Assembly: GCF_001279005.1 (NCBI RefSeq)
Contig: NZ_LGCN01000201.1
Location: 10,760 to 74,759, forward strand
DNA: 64,000 nucleotides
DNA from: Streptomyces caelestis
Lineage (GTDB): Bacteria > Actinomycetota > Actinomycetes > Streptomycetales > Streptomycetaceae
Direction: 5' to 3'
The number at the start of each line of letters is the position of its first letter. The first letter of the stretch is position 1. The notes under the pieces are model-generated. The model ran no database searches and was not told the DNA's origin. It was given only the letters and a program-made list of their open reading frames with translations. Shown piece after piece: positions 1 through 7,811 of the stretch. The position numbers and the translations under genes are program-made.

Positions 1-6
1 GGCGGC

Positions 7-684
7 ATGATGGTCGCCGTGGCGACCGACTCCAGCAGCACCCCGAGCAATGACAAGCCGCGGCGTGCGCGTCGCACCCGGATGACCGGTGCGGAGCGCC
101 GCCAGCAGCTGCTGGAGATCGGCCGCACCCTGTTCGCGGCGAAGGGTTTCGAGGGCACGTCGGTGGAGGAGATCGCGGCGCGCGCCGGGGTCTCCAAGCC
201 GGTGGTGTACGAGCACTTCGGCGGCAAGGAGGGCCTGTACGCGGTGGTGGTGGACCGCGAGATGCGGCGGCTGCTGGACATGGTGACGGGCTCGCTGACG
301 GCCGGCCATCCCCGCGAGCTGTGCGAGCAGGCGGCGTTCGCGCTGCTGGACTACATCGAGGAGTACACGGACGGTTTCCGCATCCTGGTCCGTGACTCCC
401 CCATCCCCCAGTCGACGGGTTCCTTCGCCTCGCTGATCTCGGACATCGCCACCCAGGTGGAGGACATCCTGGGCCGCGAGTTCAAGTCCCGCGGCTTCGA
501 CCCGAAGCTGGCCCCGCTGTACGCGCAGGCCCTGGTCGGGATGGTCGCGCTGACGGGCCAGTGGTGGCTGGACGTCCGCAAGCCGAAGAAGGCGGAGGTG
601 GCGGCCCACCTGGTCAACCTGGCGTGGCACGGGCTGGACGGCCTGGAGCCGAAGCCGCGGCTGATAGGTCACCGGAAGAGCTGA
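7..684 (+). CDS. TetR/AcrR family transcriptional regulator
   Basis: The 225-residue protein has a basic, disordered N-terminal tail of about 25 residues (RRARRTR) and then a TetR helix-turn-helix at about residues 28-72 (EEIAARAGVSKPVVYEHFGGKEGLY). The remaining helical part is the ligand-binding and dimerisation domain. The ligand and targets cannot be read from sequence. ATG codons at 7 and 10 are both possible. The frame is open to the window edge, so a start further upstream cannot be excluded. No operator is visible because the upstream DNA lies outside the window. Confidence 0.85.
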   Translation: MMVAVATDSSSTPSNDKPRRARRTRMTGAERRQQLLEIGRTLFAAKGFEGTSVEEIAARAGVSKPVVYEHFGGKEGLYAVVVDREMRRLLDMVTGSLTAGHPRELCEQAAFALLDYIEEYTDGFRILVRDSPIPQSTGSFASLISDIATQVEDILGREFKSRGFDPKLAPLYAQALVGMVALTGQWWLDVRKPKKAEVAAHLVNLAWHGLDGLEPKPRLIGHRKS

Positions 685-736
685 ATCCGGGCTGAACGGG
701 CTGCGCGGCCGTCCGACCGCGTGGGACGGTGCGCCC

Positions 737-961
737 ATGATCGCGACGACGGTCGGCGAAGCCGCCCTCCGGCTCAAGGAGCTGGTCCGCCGGGTGGCCG
801 GCAGCCGCGAGCCCCTCGCCCTCACGGAGGGAGGCCGGGTGGTGGCCCTCCTCGTCGCTCCCCGGGTGATCGAGGATCCGGGGAACGCCTTGGCCGCCGC
901 CGGTGGTCATCGACGTGGCGCGGGCGCTCCGGCCGACCGCTCCAGGAACTCCAGCCGGTTG
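737..961 (+). pseudogene. Degenerate Phd/YefM-type antitoxin remnant
   Basis: An ATG at 737 opens a frame whose first ~75 residues resemble Phd/YefM antitoxins: MIATTVGEAALRLKELVRRV, then a PLALTEGGRVVALLVAPRVIED strand-turn-helix region. The frame stays open to 1222, but beyond about residue 57 it is antisense to the VOC gene ending at 907, and beyond about 75 the family similarity stops. No toxin gene follows. I read it as a toxin-antitoxin remnant whose natural stop was lost; a small solitary antitoxin is the alternative. Confidence 0.4.
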
Positions 962-1290
962 CCCACCGGGTCCTCGGAGTGGAAGCGTCGGTGGCCCGGG
1001 AGGTCGTCGTCCCAGGTGACGGGGGCGCCGTGGGCGGCCAGGCGGGCGGCGTACGCCTCGATGCCGGTCACCCTCAGGCCGGGGTGGGCTTTCCTCGCGG
1101 GCCGGAAGTCGTGCTCGACGCCCAGGTGGAGGCGTACGTCCCCGGCCTCGAACCAGCAGCCGCCGCGGGCGGCCAGGGCCGGTGGCTTCGGCGTCTCGGT
1201 CATGCCGAGGGCATCGGCGTAGTAGGCGCGCAGCCGTTCCTCGGAGCCGGGCGGGGCGGCGAGCTGCACATGGTCGACGGCGGTGAGCAT
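907..1290 (-). CDS. VOC (glyoxalase/bleomycin-resistance fold) family protein
   Basis: This 127-residue protein has one VOC beta-alpha-beta-beta-beta module and a complete-looking end: it begins LTAVDHVQLAAPPGSEERLRAYYADALGM and contains RFHSEDPVGNRLEFLE. The VDHVQL histidine and the NRLEFLE glutamate are the positions that bind metal in this fold. Its ATG lies 4 bp after the tam stop codon on the same strand, so the two are probably co-transcribed and translationally coupled. The substrate is unknown. It may be a small lyase, dioxygenase or resistance protein. Confidence 0.8.
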   Translation of the reverse strand: MLTAVDHVQLAAPPGSEERLRAYYADALGMTETPKPPALAARGGCWFEAGDVRLHLGVEHDFRPARKAHPGLRVTGIEAYAARLAAHGAPVTWDDDLPGHRRFHSEDPVGNRLEFLERSAGAPAPRR

Positions 1291-1294
1291 GGCC

Positions 1295-2113
1295 TCACGC
1301 CTCCTTGACGGCGACCGCGAAGACGCGGCGGAAGGGGAACGGGGTGCCGTGGGCGCCGGCCGGATAGGCGGCCCGCAGGGCCGTCCGGTACTCGGCGACG
1401 AAGGTCTCCCGCTCCTCCGGGTCGTCGGCGAGGGCGGTGAGGACGGGACGCAGGCCCGTGCCCTCGACCCAGTCGAGAACCGGATCCTTTCCGGTCAGCA
1501 GGTGGATGTACGTCGTCTCCCAGGCGTCGGTCGTGCAGCCGAGGGCGGTCAGGTGCTCCAGGTAGGCCTCCGGCCGGAGTACGGCGTCCTCGTGGCGCAG
1601 GACGCCGGCCAGACGGCCCCGCCGGCGGGGGGAGGCGGCGAGTTCGCGCATCAGGGTGTGGCTCGGGGCGTCGAAGTTGCCCGGCACCTGGAAGGCGAGG
1701 GCGCCGCCGGGGGCGAGCCCGGCGATCCAGTCGGGGAAGCGCTCCACGTGTCCGGGGACCCATTGCAGCGCGGCGTTGCTGACGATCAGGTCGTACGGCT
1801 CCCCGGGCGTCCATGTGCGGAGGTCGGCGTGGGCGAAGTCGAGCTCGCCGCCCCCGGGGGTCGGGCCCTGGTGGTCGGCGCGGGCCCGGTCGAGCATCTC
1901 GGGCGAGTTGTCGTAGCCGGTGATGCGGGCGGTGGGCCGGCGTGCGGCGAGCAGGGCCGTGACGTTGCCGGCGCCGCAGCCGAGGTCGGCGATGCGGGCC
2001 GGCTCCCCGGGGGGTTCCGGGATCCGGGCGAGCAGGTCGGTGAAGGGCCGGGTGCGGTGACCGGCGTGACGCAGGTACTGGGCGGGGTCCCAGACGGGGT
2101 CGGTGGCGGGCAT
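1295..2113 (-). CDS. tam: Trans-aconitate 2-methyltransferase
   Basis: This SAM-dependent class I methyltransferase of 272 residues methylates trans-aconitate, the spontaneous inhibitory isomer of the TCA intermediate cis-aconitate. The SAM motif I is IADLGCGAGNVTALL (about residues 41-55), followed by an acidic ribose-binding region (GYDNSPEML) and a family motif DLIVSNAALQWVPGH. The N-terminus WDPAQYLRHAGHRTRPFTDLL is typical of Tam. The ATG at 2113 follows a GGGAGG ribosome site, and longer upstream reading frames lack homology. It is divergent from a MarR gene, exactly the tam/tamR arrangement described in Streptomyces coelicolor. Confidence 0.9.
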   Translation of the reverse strand: MPATDPVWDPAQYLRHAGHRTRPFTDLLARIPEPPGEPARIADLGCGAGNVTALLAARRPTARITGYDNSPEMLDRARADHQGPTPGGGELDFAHADLRTWTPGEPYDLIVSNAALQWVPGHVERFPDWIAGLAPGGALAFQVPGNFDAPSHTLMRELAASPRRRGRLAGVLRHEDAVLRPEAYLEHLTALGCTTDAWETTYIHLLTGKDPVLDWVEGTGLRPVLTALADDPEERETFVAEYRTALRAAYPAGAHGTPFPFRRVFAVAVKEA

Positions 2114-2167
2114 GAGGCCTCCCGGTGCGGTGCGGAGGGTCGGGTGCCCAGCATCACCCCCATTCAT

Positions 2168-2203
2168 CTCGACGTCAAGAGACTCGACATCAAGAGACTT
2201 CAC
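2168..2203. promoter_or_regulatory. Tandem 15-bp repeats, putative TamR operator
   Basis: Between tam and tamR lie two head-to-tail 15-mers, CTCGACGTCAAGAGA (2168-2182) and CTCGACATCAAGAGA (2183-2197), which differ at one base. Their junctions form imperfect inverted repeats centred on AGA (2174-2188 and 2189-2203), the size expected for a MarR dimer. They lie just upstream of the likely tamR -10 box and about 55 bp upstream of the tam start, so one protein could control both genes. Assignment to TamR is inference from position. Confidence 0.6.
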
Positions 2204-2217
2204 GTCGACACAACCAC

Positions 2218-2223
2218 TACACT
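2218..2223 (+). promoter_or_regulatory. Putative -10 box of tamR (leaderless)
   Basis: TACACT is followed by 7 nt and then the ATG at 2231. There is no Shine-Dalgarno sequence, so transcription would start at or next to the start codon. Confidence 0.45.
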
Positions 2224-2230
2224 GATCGTC

Positions 2231-2728
2231 ATGGAGGACGAGGTCGATCGGCTGGTCGCGGCGTGGCGTCGGGAGCGCCCGGACCTCGACGTGGAACCGC
2301 TCGAGGTGCTCAGCCGGGTGAGCAGACTGGCCCGGCACCTGGACCGGGCGCGTCGGCTCGCCTTCGCCGAGCACGGGCTGGAGTCCTGGGAGTTCGACGT
2401 CCTGACCGCGCTGCGCCGCGCGGGCGCCCCGTACCAGCTCTCGCCGGGGCAGCTCCTCACGCAGACGCTCGTCACCTCGGGCACGATGACCAACCGCATC
2501 GACCGCCTCGCCAAGAAGGGCCTGGTGGAGCGGCTGCCCGACCCCAGTGACCGGCGCGGCGTCCTGGTCCGGCTCACGGAGGAGGGCCGCGACCGCGCCG
2601 ACCAGGCACTGGCCGGGCTGCTGGCGCAGGAGCGGGCGATCCTCGCGGAACTCACCCACGCCCAGCGCGGCGAACTGGCGGGACTGCTACGCCAGTTGAC
2701 CGCCCCGTTCGACAACGTCCCCGGTTAG
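2231..2728 (+). CDS. tamR: MarR family regulator, TamR-like
   Basis: This 165-residue winged-helix regulator has the MarR recognition helix region LLTQTLVTSGTMTNRIDRLAKKGLVERLPDP and the wing DRRGVLVRLTEEGR. In S. coelicolor TamR binds trans-aconitate and citrate-type ligands and derepresses tam and other TCA-related genes under oxidative stress; the same role is inferred here from divergent placement next to tam. The in-frame ORF extends back to 1283, but that part is antisense to tam. The ATG at 2231 fits the family N-terminus and the -10 box at 2218. Its 3' end overlaps the convergent response regulator by 42 bp. Confidence 0.85.
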   Translation: MEDEVDRLVAAWRRERPDLDVEPLEVLSRVSRLARHLDRARRLAFAEHGLESWEFDVLTALRRAGAPYQLSPGQLLTQTLVTSGTMTNRIDRLAKKGLVERLPDPSDRRGVLVRLTEEGRDRADQALAGLLAQERAILAELTHAQRGELAGLLRQLTAPFDNVPG

Positions 2729-3454
2729 GTCGGCGGGCCCGACACCCGCCCGCCGGGCGAGGGCCACCGCGGCGAGGGTGGAGTGCACCCCCAACTTACC
2801 CAGGACGTTCTGCATATGGGTCCGCACGGTGTGCGGGGACAGGTACAGGCGCTCGGCGACCGCCTTGCGCCCCAGTCCCGCGACCATGCACCGCAGCACC
2901 TCCCGCTCGCGCGGGGTCAGGGACTCCACGAGCCGTTCGCTCTCCGTGCGGTGCCGCCGGGCGGCGGTCAACTCCCGCAGCACGCCCGTCAGCAGCGCGG
3001 GCGGCAGATGCGTCTCGTCGCGCAGCACCCCCCGGACGACGGTGAGCAGCCGGTTCAGCGAGCAGTCCTTGGCCACCCACCCGCAGGCCCCCGCCTGCAG
3101 GGCGAGCGCGGCCCGGGCCGGATCGTCCTTCTCGGCGAGGACGACGACCCGTACCTGCGGCTGCGCCGAACGCACCCCGGTGACCAGCGTCAGCCCGTCG
3201 ACGAGTCCGTCCTCGCCGACGGCCTGCACGGGCACGGCCGGCCGTCCGTCCGGCGCCTTGCCGCCCAGGTCGGCGTCGACGAGCACCACGTCGAACCGCC
3301 GTCCCTCGGCGGCCGCCCGCTCCAGACAGCGCAGCGCGGCCGGGCCGCTGCCCGCCGCGGACACGTCGACGTCGGGCTCCGCGGCCAGTGCCGCGGCCAG
3401 TGACTCGGCGAAGATGCGATGGTCGTCGACGACCAGGACTCGAATGCGAACCAC
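2687..3454 (-). CDS. LuxR-family (NarL-type) response regulator, orphan
   Basis: The 255-residue protein has an N-terminal receiver domain (RVLVVDDHRIFAESLAAAL, phosphoacceptor Asp in FDVVLVDADLGG, conserved Lys in GWVAKD) and a C-terminal LuxR helix-turn-helix (LTPREREVLRCMVAGLGRKAVAERL, then SPHTVRTHMQNVLGKLGVHS). The GTG at 3454 is chosen because AAGGGGG lies 5 nt upstream and the receiver fold begins immediately; the open frame above it lacks homology. No histidine kinase is adjacent, so its partner is unknown. The key phosphorylation residues are all present, unlike the second LuxR-type regulator at 10267. Confidence 0.85.
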   Translation of the reverse strand: MVRIRVLVVDDHRIFAESLAAALAAEPDVDVSAAGSGPAALRCLERAAAEGRRFDVVLVDADLGGKAPDGRPAVPVQAVGEDGLVDGLTLVTGVRSAQPQVRVVVLAEKDDPARAALALQAGACGWVAKDCSLNRLLTVVRGVLRDETHLPPALLTGVLRELTAARRHRTESERLVESLTPREREVLRCMVAGLGRKAVAERLYLSPHTVRTHMQNVLGKLGVHSTLAAVALARRAGVGPADLTGDVVERGGQLA

Positions 3455-3757
3455 GAAACCCCCTTCCCCGCGCTCCTCCCGGAGCAGGGGATTTACCCCA
3501 TCGTCGGAGGACGACACCGGCGCGGGTACGACGCCGAGGCCCCTGTCACTCACTCACCGGACGCGGGACGGGCCGCCGCGGTCACACGGCCGCCGCCGCG
3601 CGACGACCGCCGCCCCCGCCCCGGACGCCGTACCCGATCGTCTCGCCCCCTGAACGGCACCGGCCCCCACCGGCGCTGTCCATCAGGGTACGGGCGGGGG
3701 CCGGGAGCGGAAGGTTATTTGCAGAACTGGCGGCCTTGCGCGTTTATGGTGAGCCGC
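3455..3757. other. Divergent intergenic region, no gene seen
   Basis: About 300 bp separate the response regulator from the GNAT gene. Apart from the -10-like box at 3745 and a GC-rich stretch near 3540-3700 I see no gene, repeat or RNA here. It should carry the promoters of both flanking genes. Confidence 0.5.
3745..3750 (+). promoter_or_regulatory. Putative -10 box of the GNAT gene (leaderless)
   Basis: TATGGT precedes the ATG at 3758 by 7 nt. An in-frame ATG at 3746 lies inside this box, which argues against it as the start. Confidence 0.45.
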
Positions 3758-4201
3758 ATGTTTCGTCTTGAGACAGAAGTCGACAAGGCCCGACGTGATC
3801 TGCTCCGCAGGAGGCTGAGGGACACCAACACGGCGGCCTCACCGGTCCTGCGCGCGCTGCGCGGAACCCCGGGCGAACGCGAAACGCCTTTGCACGTGTG
3901 GGCGCTGGATGCGAACGGTGGACTGGCCGGCGGCCTGGTCGGCCACACCTGGACGGCCTGGCTGCACGTGACCTACCTGTGGGTCGACGCCCGCCACCGG
4001 GGAGCGGGCCTGGGCTCCGGCCTCCTCGCGGAGGCGGAACGCGTCGCCGCGGCCGAACGCGCCTGCACGGCCTCCCGTGTGGAGACCTGGGACTTCCAGG
4101 CCCCGGAGTTCTACGAGCGGCAGGGTTACGAGGTGGTGTGCGTGATCCCCGACTACCCGCCGGGGGTCACGGAGTACACGCTGACGAAACGGCTGGGCTG
4201 A
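3758..4201 (+). CDS. GNAT family N-acetyltransferase
   Basis: The 147-residue protein shows GNAT motif A (VDARHRGAGLGSGLLAEAERVA, acetyl-CoA pyrophosphate loop R/Q-x-x-G-x-G) and a motif B ending APEFYERQGYEVV. The substrate is not readable; the architecture resembles small-molecule or antibiotic acetyltransferases more than Rim ribosomal enzymes. The ATG at 3758 is preferred over the in-frame ATG at 3746 because of the -10 box position. The gene runs convergently towards galK, with an inverted repeat between them. Confidence 0.8.
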   Translation: MFRLETEVDKARRDLLRRRLRDTNTAASPVLRALRGTPGERETPLHVWALDANGGLAGGLVGHTWTAWLHVTYLWVDARHRGAGLGSGLLAEAERVAAAERACTASRVETWDFQAPEFYERQGYEVVCVIPDYPPGVTEYTLTKRLG

Positions 4202-4305
4202 GCGCGCCGCCGCCCGGGCCGCACCGCCGCTCCTCGCCCGGCCCCGTGTCCTCGGCGCCGACCGGGGCGGGCCGGCCCTCCGCCCGCCCCCGGCCCGATC
4301 CGCGC

Positions 4306-4363
4306 GGAGCGGATCTTCGGGCACCGCGCCGCCCGCGCGTCGTCCGGCTCGGAGATCCGCTCC
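4306..4363. terminator. Inverted repeat between convergent GNAT and galK genes
   Basis: An 11-bp arm GGAGCGGATCT (4306-4316) pairs with AGATCCGCTCC (4353-4363) over a 36-nt GC-rich loop. A competing 7-bp hairpin (GATCCGC at 4298 with GCGGATC at 4309) overlaps the left arm. There is no U-tract, as is common for Streptomyces terminators. Confidence 0.45.
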
Positions 4364-4395
4364 CCCGGCGGCCCGTCGTCGGCCCTCGCCGACCG

Positions 4396-5568
4396 TCAGC
4401 GCACCCGCCGCGCGCCCGCCGCGGGCACCGCCTCGAAGACCCGGGGGGCAGTGAAGCCGGCCGCCGCGAAGGCCTCCTCCACCGCCTTGGTGATCGTCGG
4501 GACGTCGGTCTCCTCCGCCAGGACGATGGCCGAACCGCCGAAGCCGCCGCCGGTCATGCGGGCGCCGAGGGCGCCGGAGGCCACGGCGGTCCCGACCACC
4601 AGGTCGAGTTCGGGGCAGGAGACGCGGAAGTCGTCGCGCAGCGAGGCGTGGCCCTCCACGAGCACCGGGCCGATGGCCCGGGTGTCGCCCGACTCCAGCA
4701 GGGAGACGACCCGTTCGACCCGCTCGTCCTCCGTCACCACGTGCCGGACCAGCCGGCGCACCTCCTCCTCGTCGCCGAGCCGCTCCAGCGCCGCGTCCAG
4801 TTCCGCGTACGGGACGTCCCGCAGGGCGTCGACGCCCAGCAGGGCCGCGCCCTTCTCGCAGCCGGCGCGGCGCTTGCCGTACTCGCCCTCGCTGTGGCTG
4901 TGCTTGACCTGGGTGTCGACGACGAGCAGGCGCATGCCCTCGGCGGCCAGGTCGAACGGGATCTGGCGCTGGGAGAGGTCACGGGTGTCGAGGAACAGGG
5001 CGTGGCCGGTCTCGCAGCAGGCCGAGGCCGTCTGGTCCATGATGCCGACGGGGGCGCCGACGTAGACGTTCTCGGCGCGCTGGGACAGCCGGGCCAGCTG
5101 CCAGCCGCGCAGACCGAGGCCGAACAGGTCGTTCAGGGCGAGCGCGACGACGACCTCCAGGGCCGCCGAGGACGACAGGCCCGCGCCCGCCGGAACGGTC
5201 GAGGCGAGGTGGACGTCCGCGCCGGTGACGGTGTGGCCGGCCTCGCGCAGCGCCCACACGACGCCCGCCGGGTAGGCGGTCCACCGCTTGTCGGACTGGG
5301 GGGCCAGGGCGTCCACCGCCAGCTCCACGACCGGCCCGTCCACGTCGGCGGAGTGCAGCCGCAGGACGCCGTCGTCCCGCCGGGACACCGCGGCGACCGC
5401 GGTGTGCGGCAGGGCGAACGGCATGACGAAGCCGTCGTTGTAGTCGGTGTGCTCACCGATGAGGTTGACCCGGCCCGGTGCCGCCCACACCCCGTCCGGC
5501 GCGGCCCCGTACAGCTCCTCGAACCGCTCGGCGACGGACTCCGCGACGGTCTCGCTGGACTCGCTCAT
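4396..5568 (-). CDS. galK: Galactokinase
   Basis: This GHMP-family kinase of 390 residues phosphorylates alpha-galactose at C1 in the Leloir pathway. All three GHMP motifs are present: the galactokinase signature GRVNLIGEHTDYNDG near residue 30, the phosphate-binding GAGLSSSAALEVV near 135, and MTGGGFGGSAIVL near 340. It is the last gene of galT-galE-galK, 28 bp after galE. The length is normal for the family. Confidence 0.97.
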   Translation of the reverse strand: MSESSETVAESVAERFEELYGAAPDGVWAAPGRVNLIGEHTDYNDGFVMPFALPHTAVAAVSRRDDGVLRLHSADVDGPVVELAVDALAPQSDKRWTAYPAGVVWALREAGHTVTGADVHLASTVPAGAGLSSSAALEVVVALALNDLFGLGLRGWQLARLSQRAENVYVGAPVGIMDQTASACCETGHALFLDTRDLSQRQIPFDLAAEGMRLLVVDTQVKHSHSEGEYGKRRAGCEKGAALLGVDALRDVPYAELDAALERLGDEEEVRRLVRHVVTEDERVERVVSLLESGDTRAIGPVLVEGHASLRDDFRVSCPELDLVVGTAVASGALGARMTGGGFGGSAIVLAEETDVPTITKAVEEAFAAAGFTAPRVFEAVPAAGARRVR

Positions 5569-5596
5569 GCCCTGACCCCTGCCCCTTCGTGACGTT

Positions 5597-6577
5597 CTAC
5601 TCGGCCTGTTCGGCCTGCTCGGCGCGCTGCTGCGCGAACTCCCACGCGTCCGCGACGATCCCCGCGAGGTCGGCGCGCGACGGCTTCCAGCCCAGCTTCT
5701 CGCGGGCGGTGGCGGCCGACGCGACCAGGACCGCCGGATCGCCGCCCCGGCGGGGGGCCACGACCTCGGGGATCGGGTGGCCGGTGACCTCGCGGACCGT
5801 CTCGACGACCTCGCGGACGGAGAAGCCGTTGCCGTTGCCGAGGTTGCAGATCAGGTGCTCGCCGGGCGCGGCGGCCTTCAGCGCGAGCAGATGGGCCTCG
5901 GCCAGGTCGGCGACGTGGATGTAGTCGCGCACGCAGGTGCCGTCGGGCGTCGGGTAGTCGTCGCCGTAGACGGAGATCGCCTCGCGCCGCCCCTGGGCCA
6001 CCTGCAGCACGAGCGGGATGAGGTGCGACTCGGGGTCGTGCCGCTCGCCGTACCGTCCGTACGCGCCGGCCACGTTGAAGTAGCGCAGGGAGACCGCGCC
6101 CAGTCCGTGCGCCGCCGCCTCACCGGTGATCATGTGGTCGACGGCGAGCTTCGAGGCGCCGTAGGGGTTGGTGGGGCTGGTCGGCGCGGACTCGACGATC
6201 GGGACCTGCTCGGGCTCGCCGTACGTCGCCGCCGTGGAGGAGAACACGAGCCGGCGCACGCCCGCCTCGCGCATCGCGCCGAGCAGCGCCATGGTGCCGC
6301 CGACGTTGTTGTCCCAGTACTTCTCCGGCTTCGCCACCGACTCGCCGACCTGGGAGAAGGCGGCGAAGTGCAGCACGCCGTCGTAGGAGGGGTCCAGCCA
6401 TGCGGCGGCGTCGCGGATGTCGCCCTCGATGAACGACGCACCCGCGGGAACGCCTTCCCGGAAGCCGGTGGAGAGGTTGTCGAGCACGACGACCTCGTGG
6501 CCGGCCTCCAGCAGATGCTGGGCGACGACACTGCCGACGTAACCGGCCCCGCCCGTCACCAGGTACTTCCCGCTCAT
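5597..6577 (-). CDS. galE: UDP-glucose 4-epimerase
   Basis: The 326-residue SDR-type epimerase interconverts UDP-galactose and UDP-glucose. It has the N-terminal NAD motif TGGAGYVGS, the catalytic YxxxK in [11 protein letters not shown], and the family motif [10 protein letters not shown]. Its ATG overlaps the galT stop (ATGA), so translation is coupled. The C-terminus ends in an unusual Gln/Glu/Ala-rich tail ([12 protein letters not shown]) that is probably dispensable. Confidence 0.97.
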   Translation of the reverse strand: MSGKYLVTGGAGYVGSVVAQHLLEAGHEVVVLDNLSTGFREGVPAGASFIEGDIRDAAAWLDPSYDGVLHFAAFSQVGESVAKPEKYWDNNVGGTMALLGAMREAGVRRLVFSSTAATYGEPEQVPIVESAPTSPTNPYGASKLAVDHMITGEAAAHGLGAVSLRYFNVAGAYGRYGERHDPESHLIPLVLQVAQGRREAISVYGDDYPTPDGTCVRDYIHVADLAEAHLLALKAAAPGEHLICNLGNGNGFSVREVVETVREVTGHPIPEVVAPRRGGDPAVLVASAATAREKLGWKPSRADLAGIVADAWEFAQQRAEQAEQAE

Positions 6578-7635
6578 GAACTCGCTACCTCTCGCAGTCG
6601 CTCGGCCGCGCGCTCCGGCGGCACGTCGTTGATGAACACGTTCATGCCGGACTCGGAGCCCGCGAGGAACTTCAGCTTGCCGGATGTGCGACGGATGGTG
6701 AAAAGCTCCAGGTGGAGCGCGAAGTCGTCGCGCGTGACGCCGTCGAACTCCTCCAGCGTGCCGAACGGGGCCTGGTGCCAGGCCGCGATGTACGGCGTCG
6801 GAGGCTCTCCCTCGCCGAAGATCCGGTCGAAGCGCTGCAGGAGTTCCAGGTACATCCGGGGGAACTCCGTGCGCGCCGCCTCGTCCAGTCCGAGCAGGTC
6901 GGGCACCCGGCGCTTGGGGTAGAGGTGGACCTCGTAGGGCCAGTGCGCCGCGTACGGCACGAAGGCCACCCAGTGTTCACCCTCAAGGACGATCCGCTCG
7001 TCGGCCCGTTCCCGCTCCAGCACGGCGTCGAACAGGTTCTCACCGCCCGTCGCCTCCTTGTGTGCGGCCACTTGGCGCAGCGTCAGGGCGGTGCGGGGGG
7101 TGGTGAAGGGGTAGGCGTAGATCTGCCCGTGCGGGTGCTGGAGGGTGACGCCGATCTCGGCCCCCCGGTTCTCGAAGCAGAAGACCTGTTCGACGGAGGG
7201 CAGATGCGACAGCTCGGAGGTCCGGTCCGTCCAGGCGTCGAGCACCAGTCGCGCCTGCCGCTCGCTCAGACCGGCGAAGGAGGAGTGGTGGTCGGAGGTG
7301 AAGCAGACGACCTCGCACCGGCCCGAGTCCCCGGCCAGCGAGGGGAAACGGTTCTCGAAGACGACCACGTCGTACGACGAGTCCGGGATCTCGCTCAGCC
7401 GGTCGCCCTCGGAGGGGCACAGCGGGCATTCGTCGGCCGGCGGGTGGTAGGTGCGCCCCTGGCGGTGGGAGGCGATGGCGACGGAGTCGCCCAGCAGCAC
7501 GTCGCGGCGGATCTCGGACGTGGTGACGGTGGCGTCCAGCGGACGGCGGTCGACGGCGTCGCGGACGGTGTCGTCGCCCAGGTCGTAGTAGACGATCTCG
7601 CGACCGTCGGCCAGCCGGGTCGAGGTCTTCTTCAC
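6574..7635 (-). CDS. galT: Galactose-1-phosphate uridylyltransferase
   Basis: This 353-residue HIT-superfamily enzyme exchanges UMP between UDP-glucose and galactose-1-phosphate. The catalytic HPHGQ motif is in [14 protein letters not shown], a Cys pair lies in ECPLCPSE, and the second half contains [15 protein letters not shown]. It starts with GTG at 7635 behind a GAGGAG ribosome site. As first gene of galTEK it sets operon expression; in S. lividans and S. coelicolor the same operon has a galactose-inducible promoter in front of galT. Confidence 0.96.
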   Translation of the reverse strand: MKKTSTRLADGREIVYYDLGDDTVRDAVDRRPLDATVTTSEIRRDVLLGDSVAIASHRQGRTYHPPADECPLCPSEGDRLSEIPDSSYDVVVFENRFPSLAGDSGRCEVVCFTSDHHSSFAGLSERQARLVLDAWTDRTSELSHLPSVEQVFCFENRGAEIGVTLQHPHGQIYAYPFTTPRTALTLRQVAAHKEATGGENLFDAVLERERADERIVLEGEHWVAFVPYAAHWPYEVHLYPKRRVPDLLGLDEAARTEFPRMYLELLQRFDRIFGEGEPPTPYIAAWHQAPFGTLEEFDGVTRDDFALHLELFTIRRTSGKLKFLAGSESGMNVFINDVPPERAAERLREVASS

Positions 7636-7743
7636 TGCCGCACTCCTCTACACCCGCCCATCACTCAACACAAACAAACATAACACATCACAACCCACCA
7701 GCAAGGCCCGCTCGTCACGATCAAACAAAGAACATCACGAGAA

Positions 7744-7762
7744 GTGTTCGGTAACCGAACAC
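7744..7762. promoter_or_regulatory. 19-bp palindromic operator between galT and the symporter
   Basis: GTGTTCGGTAACCGAACAC is a perfect inverted repeat of 9-bp arms around one central base. It lies about 110 bp upstream of galT and 50 bp upstream of the symporter start, in a 176-bp divergent region. Short direct repeats (CGTGAT and CGTGAC on the minus strand, near 7716-7740) lie next to it. A dimeric sugar-responsive repressor is the natural reader; its identity is unknown and no regulator gene is adjacent. Confidence 0.65.
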
Positions 7763-7811
7763 CGAGGCATGGGTTCCGCACCGGATCAGTTCGCGAACGA
7801 AGCGAGTATGT

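Noticed and set aside
1283..2230. N-terminal extension of the MarR gene (open frame from 1283)
   Set aside because: This stretch is antisense to tam and Gly/Arg-rich; the MarR fold, family length and -10 box all place the start at 2231.
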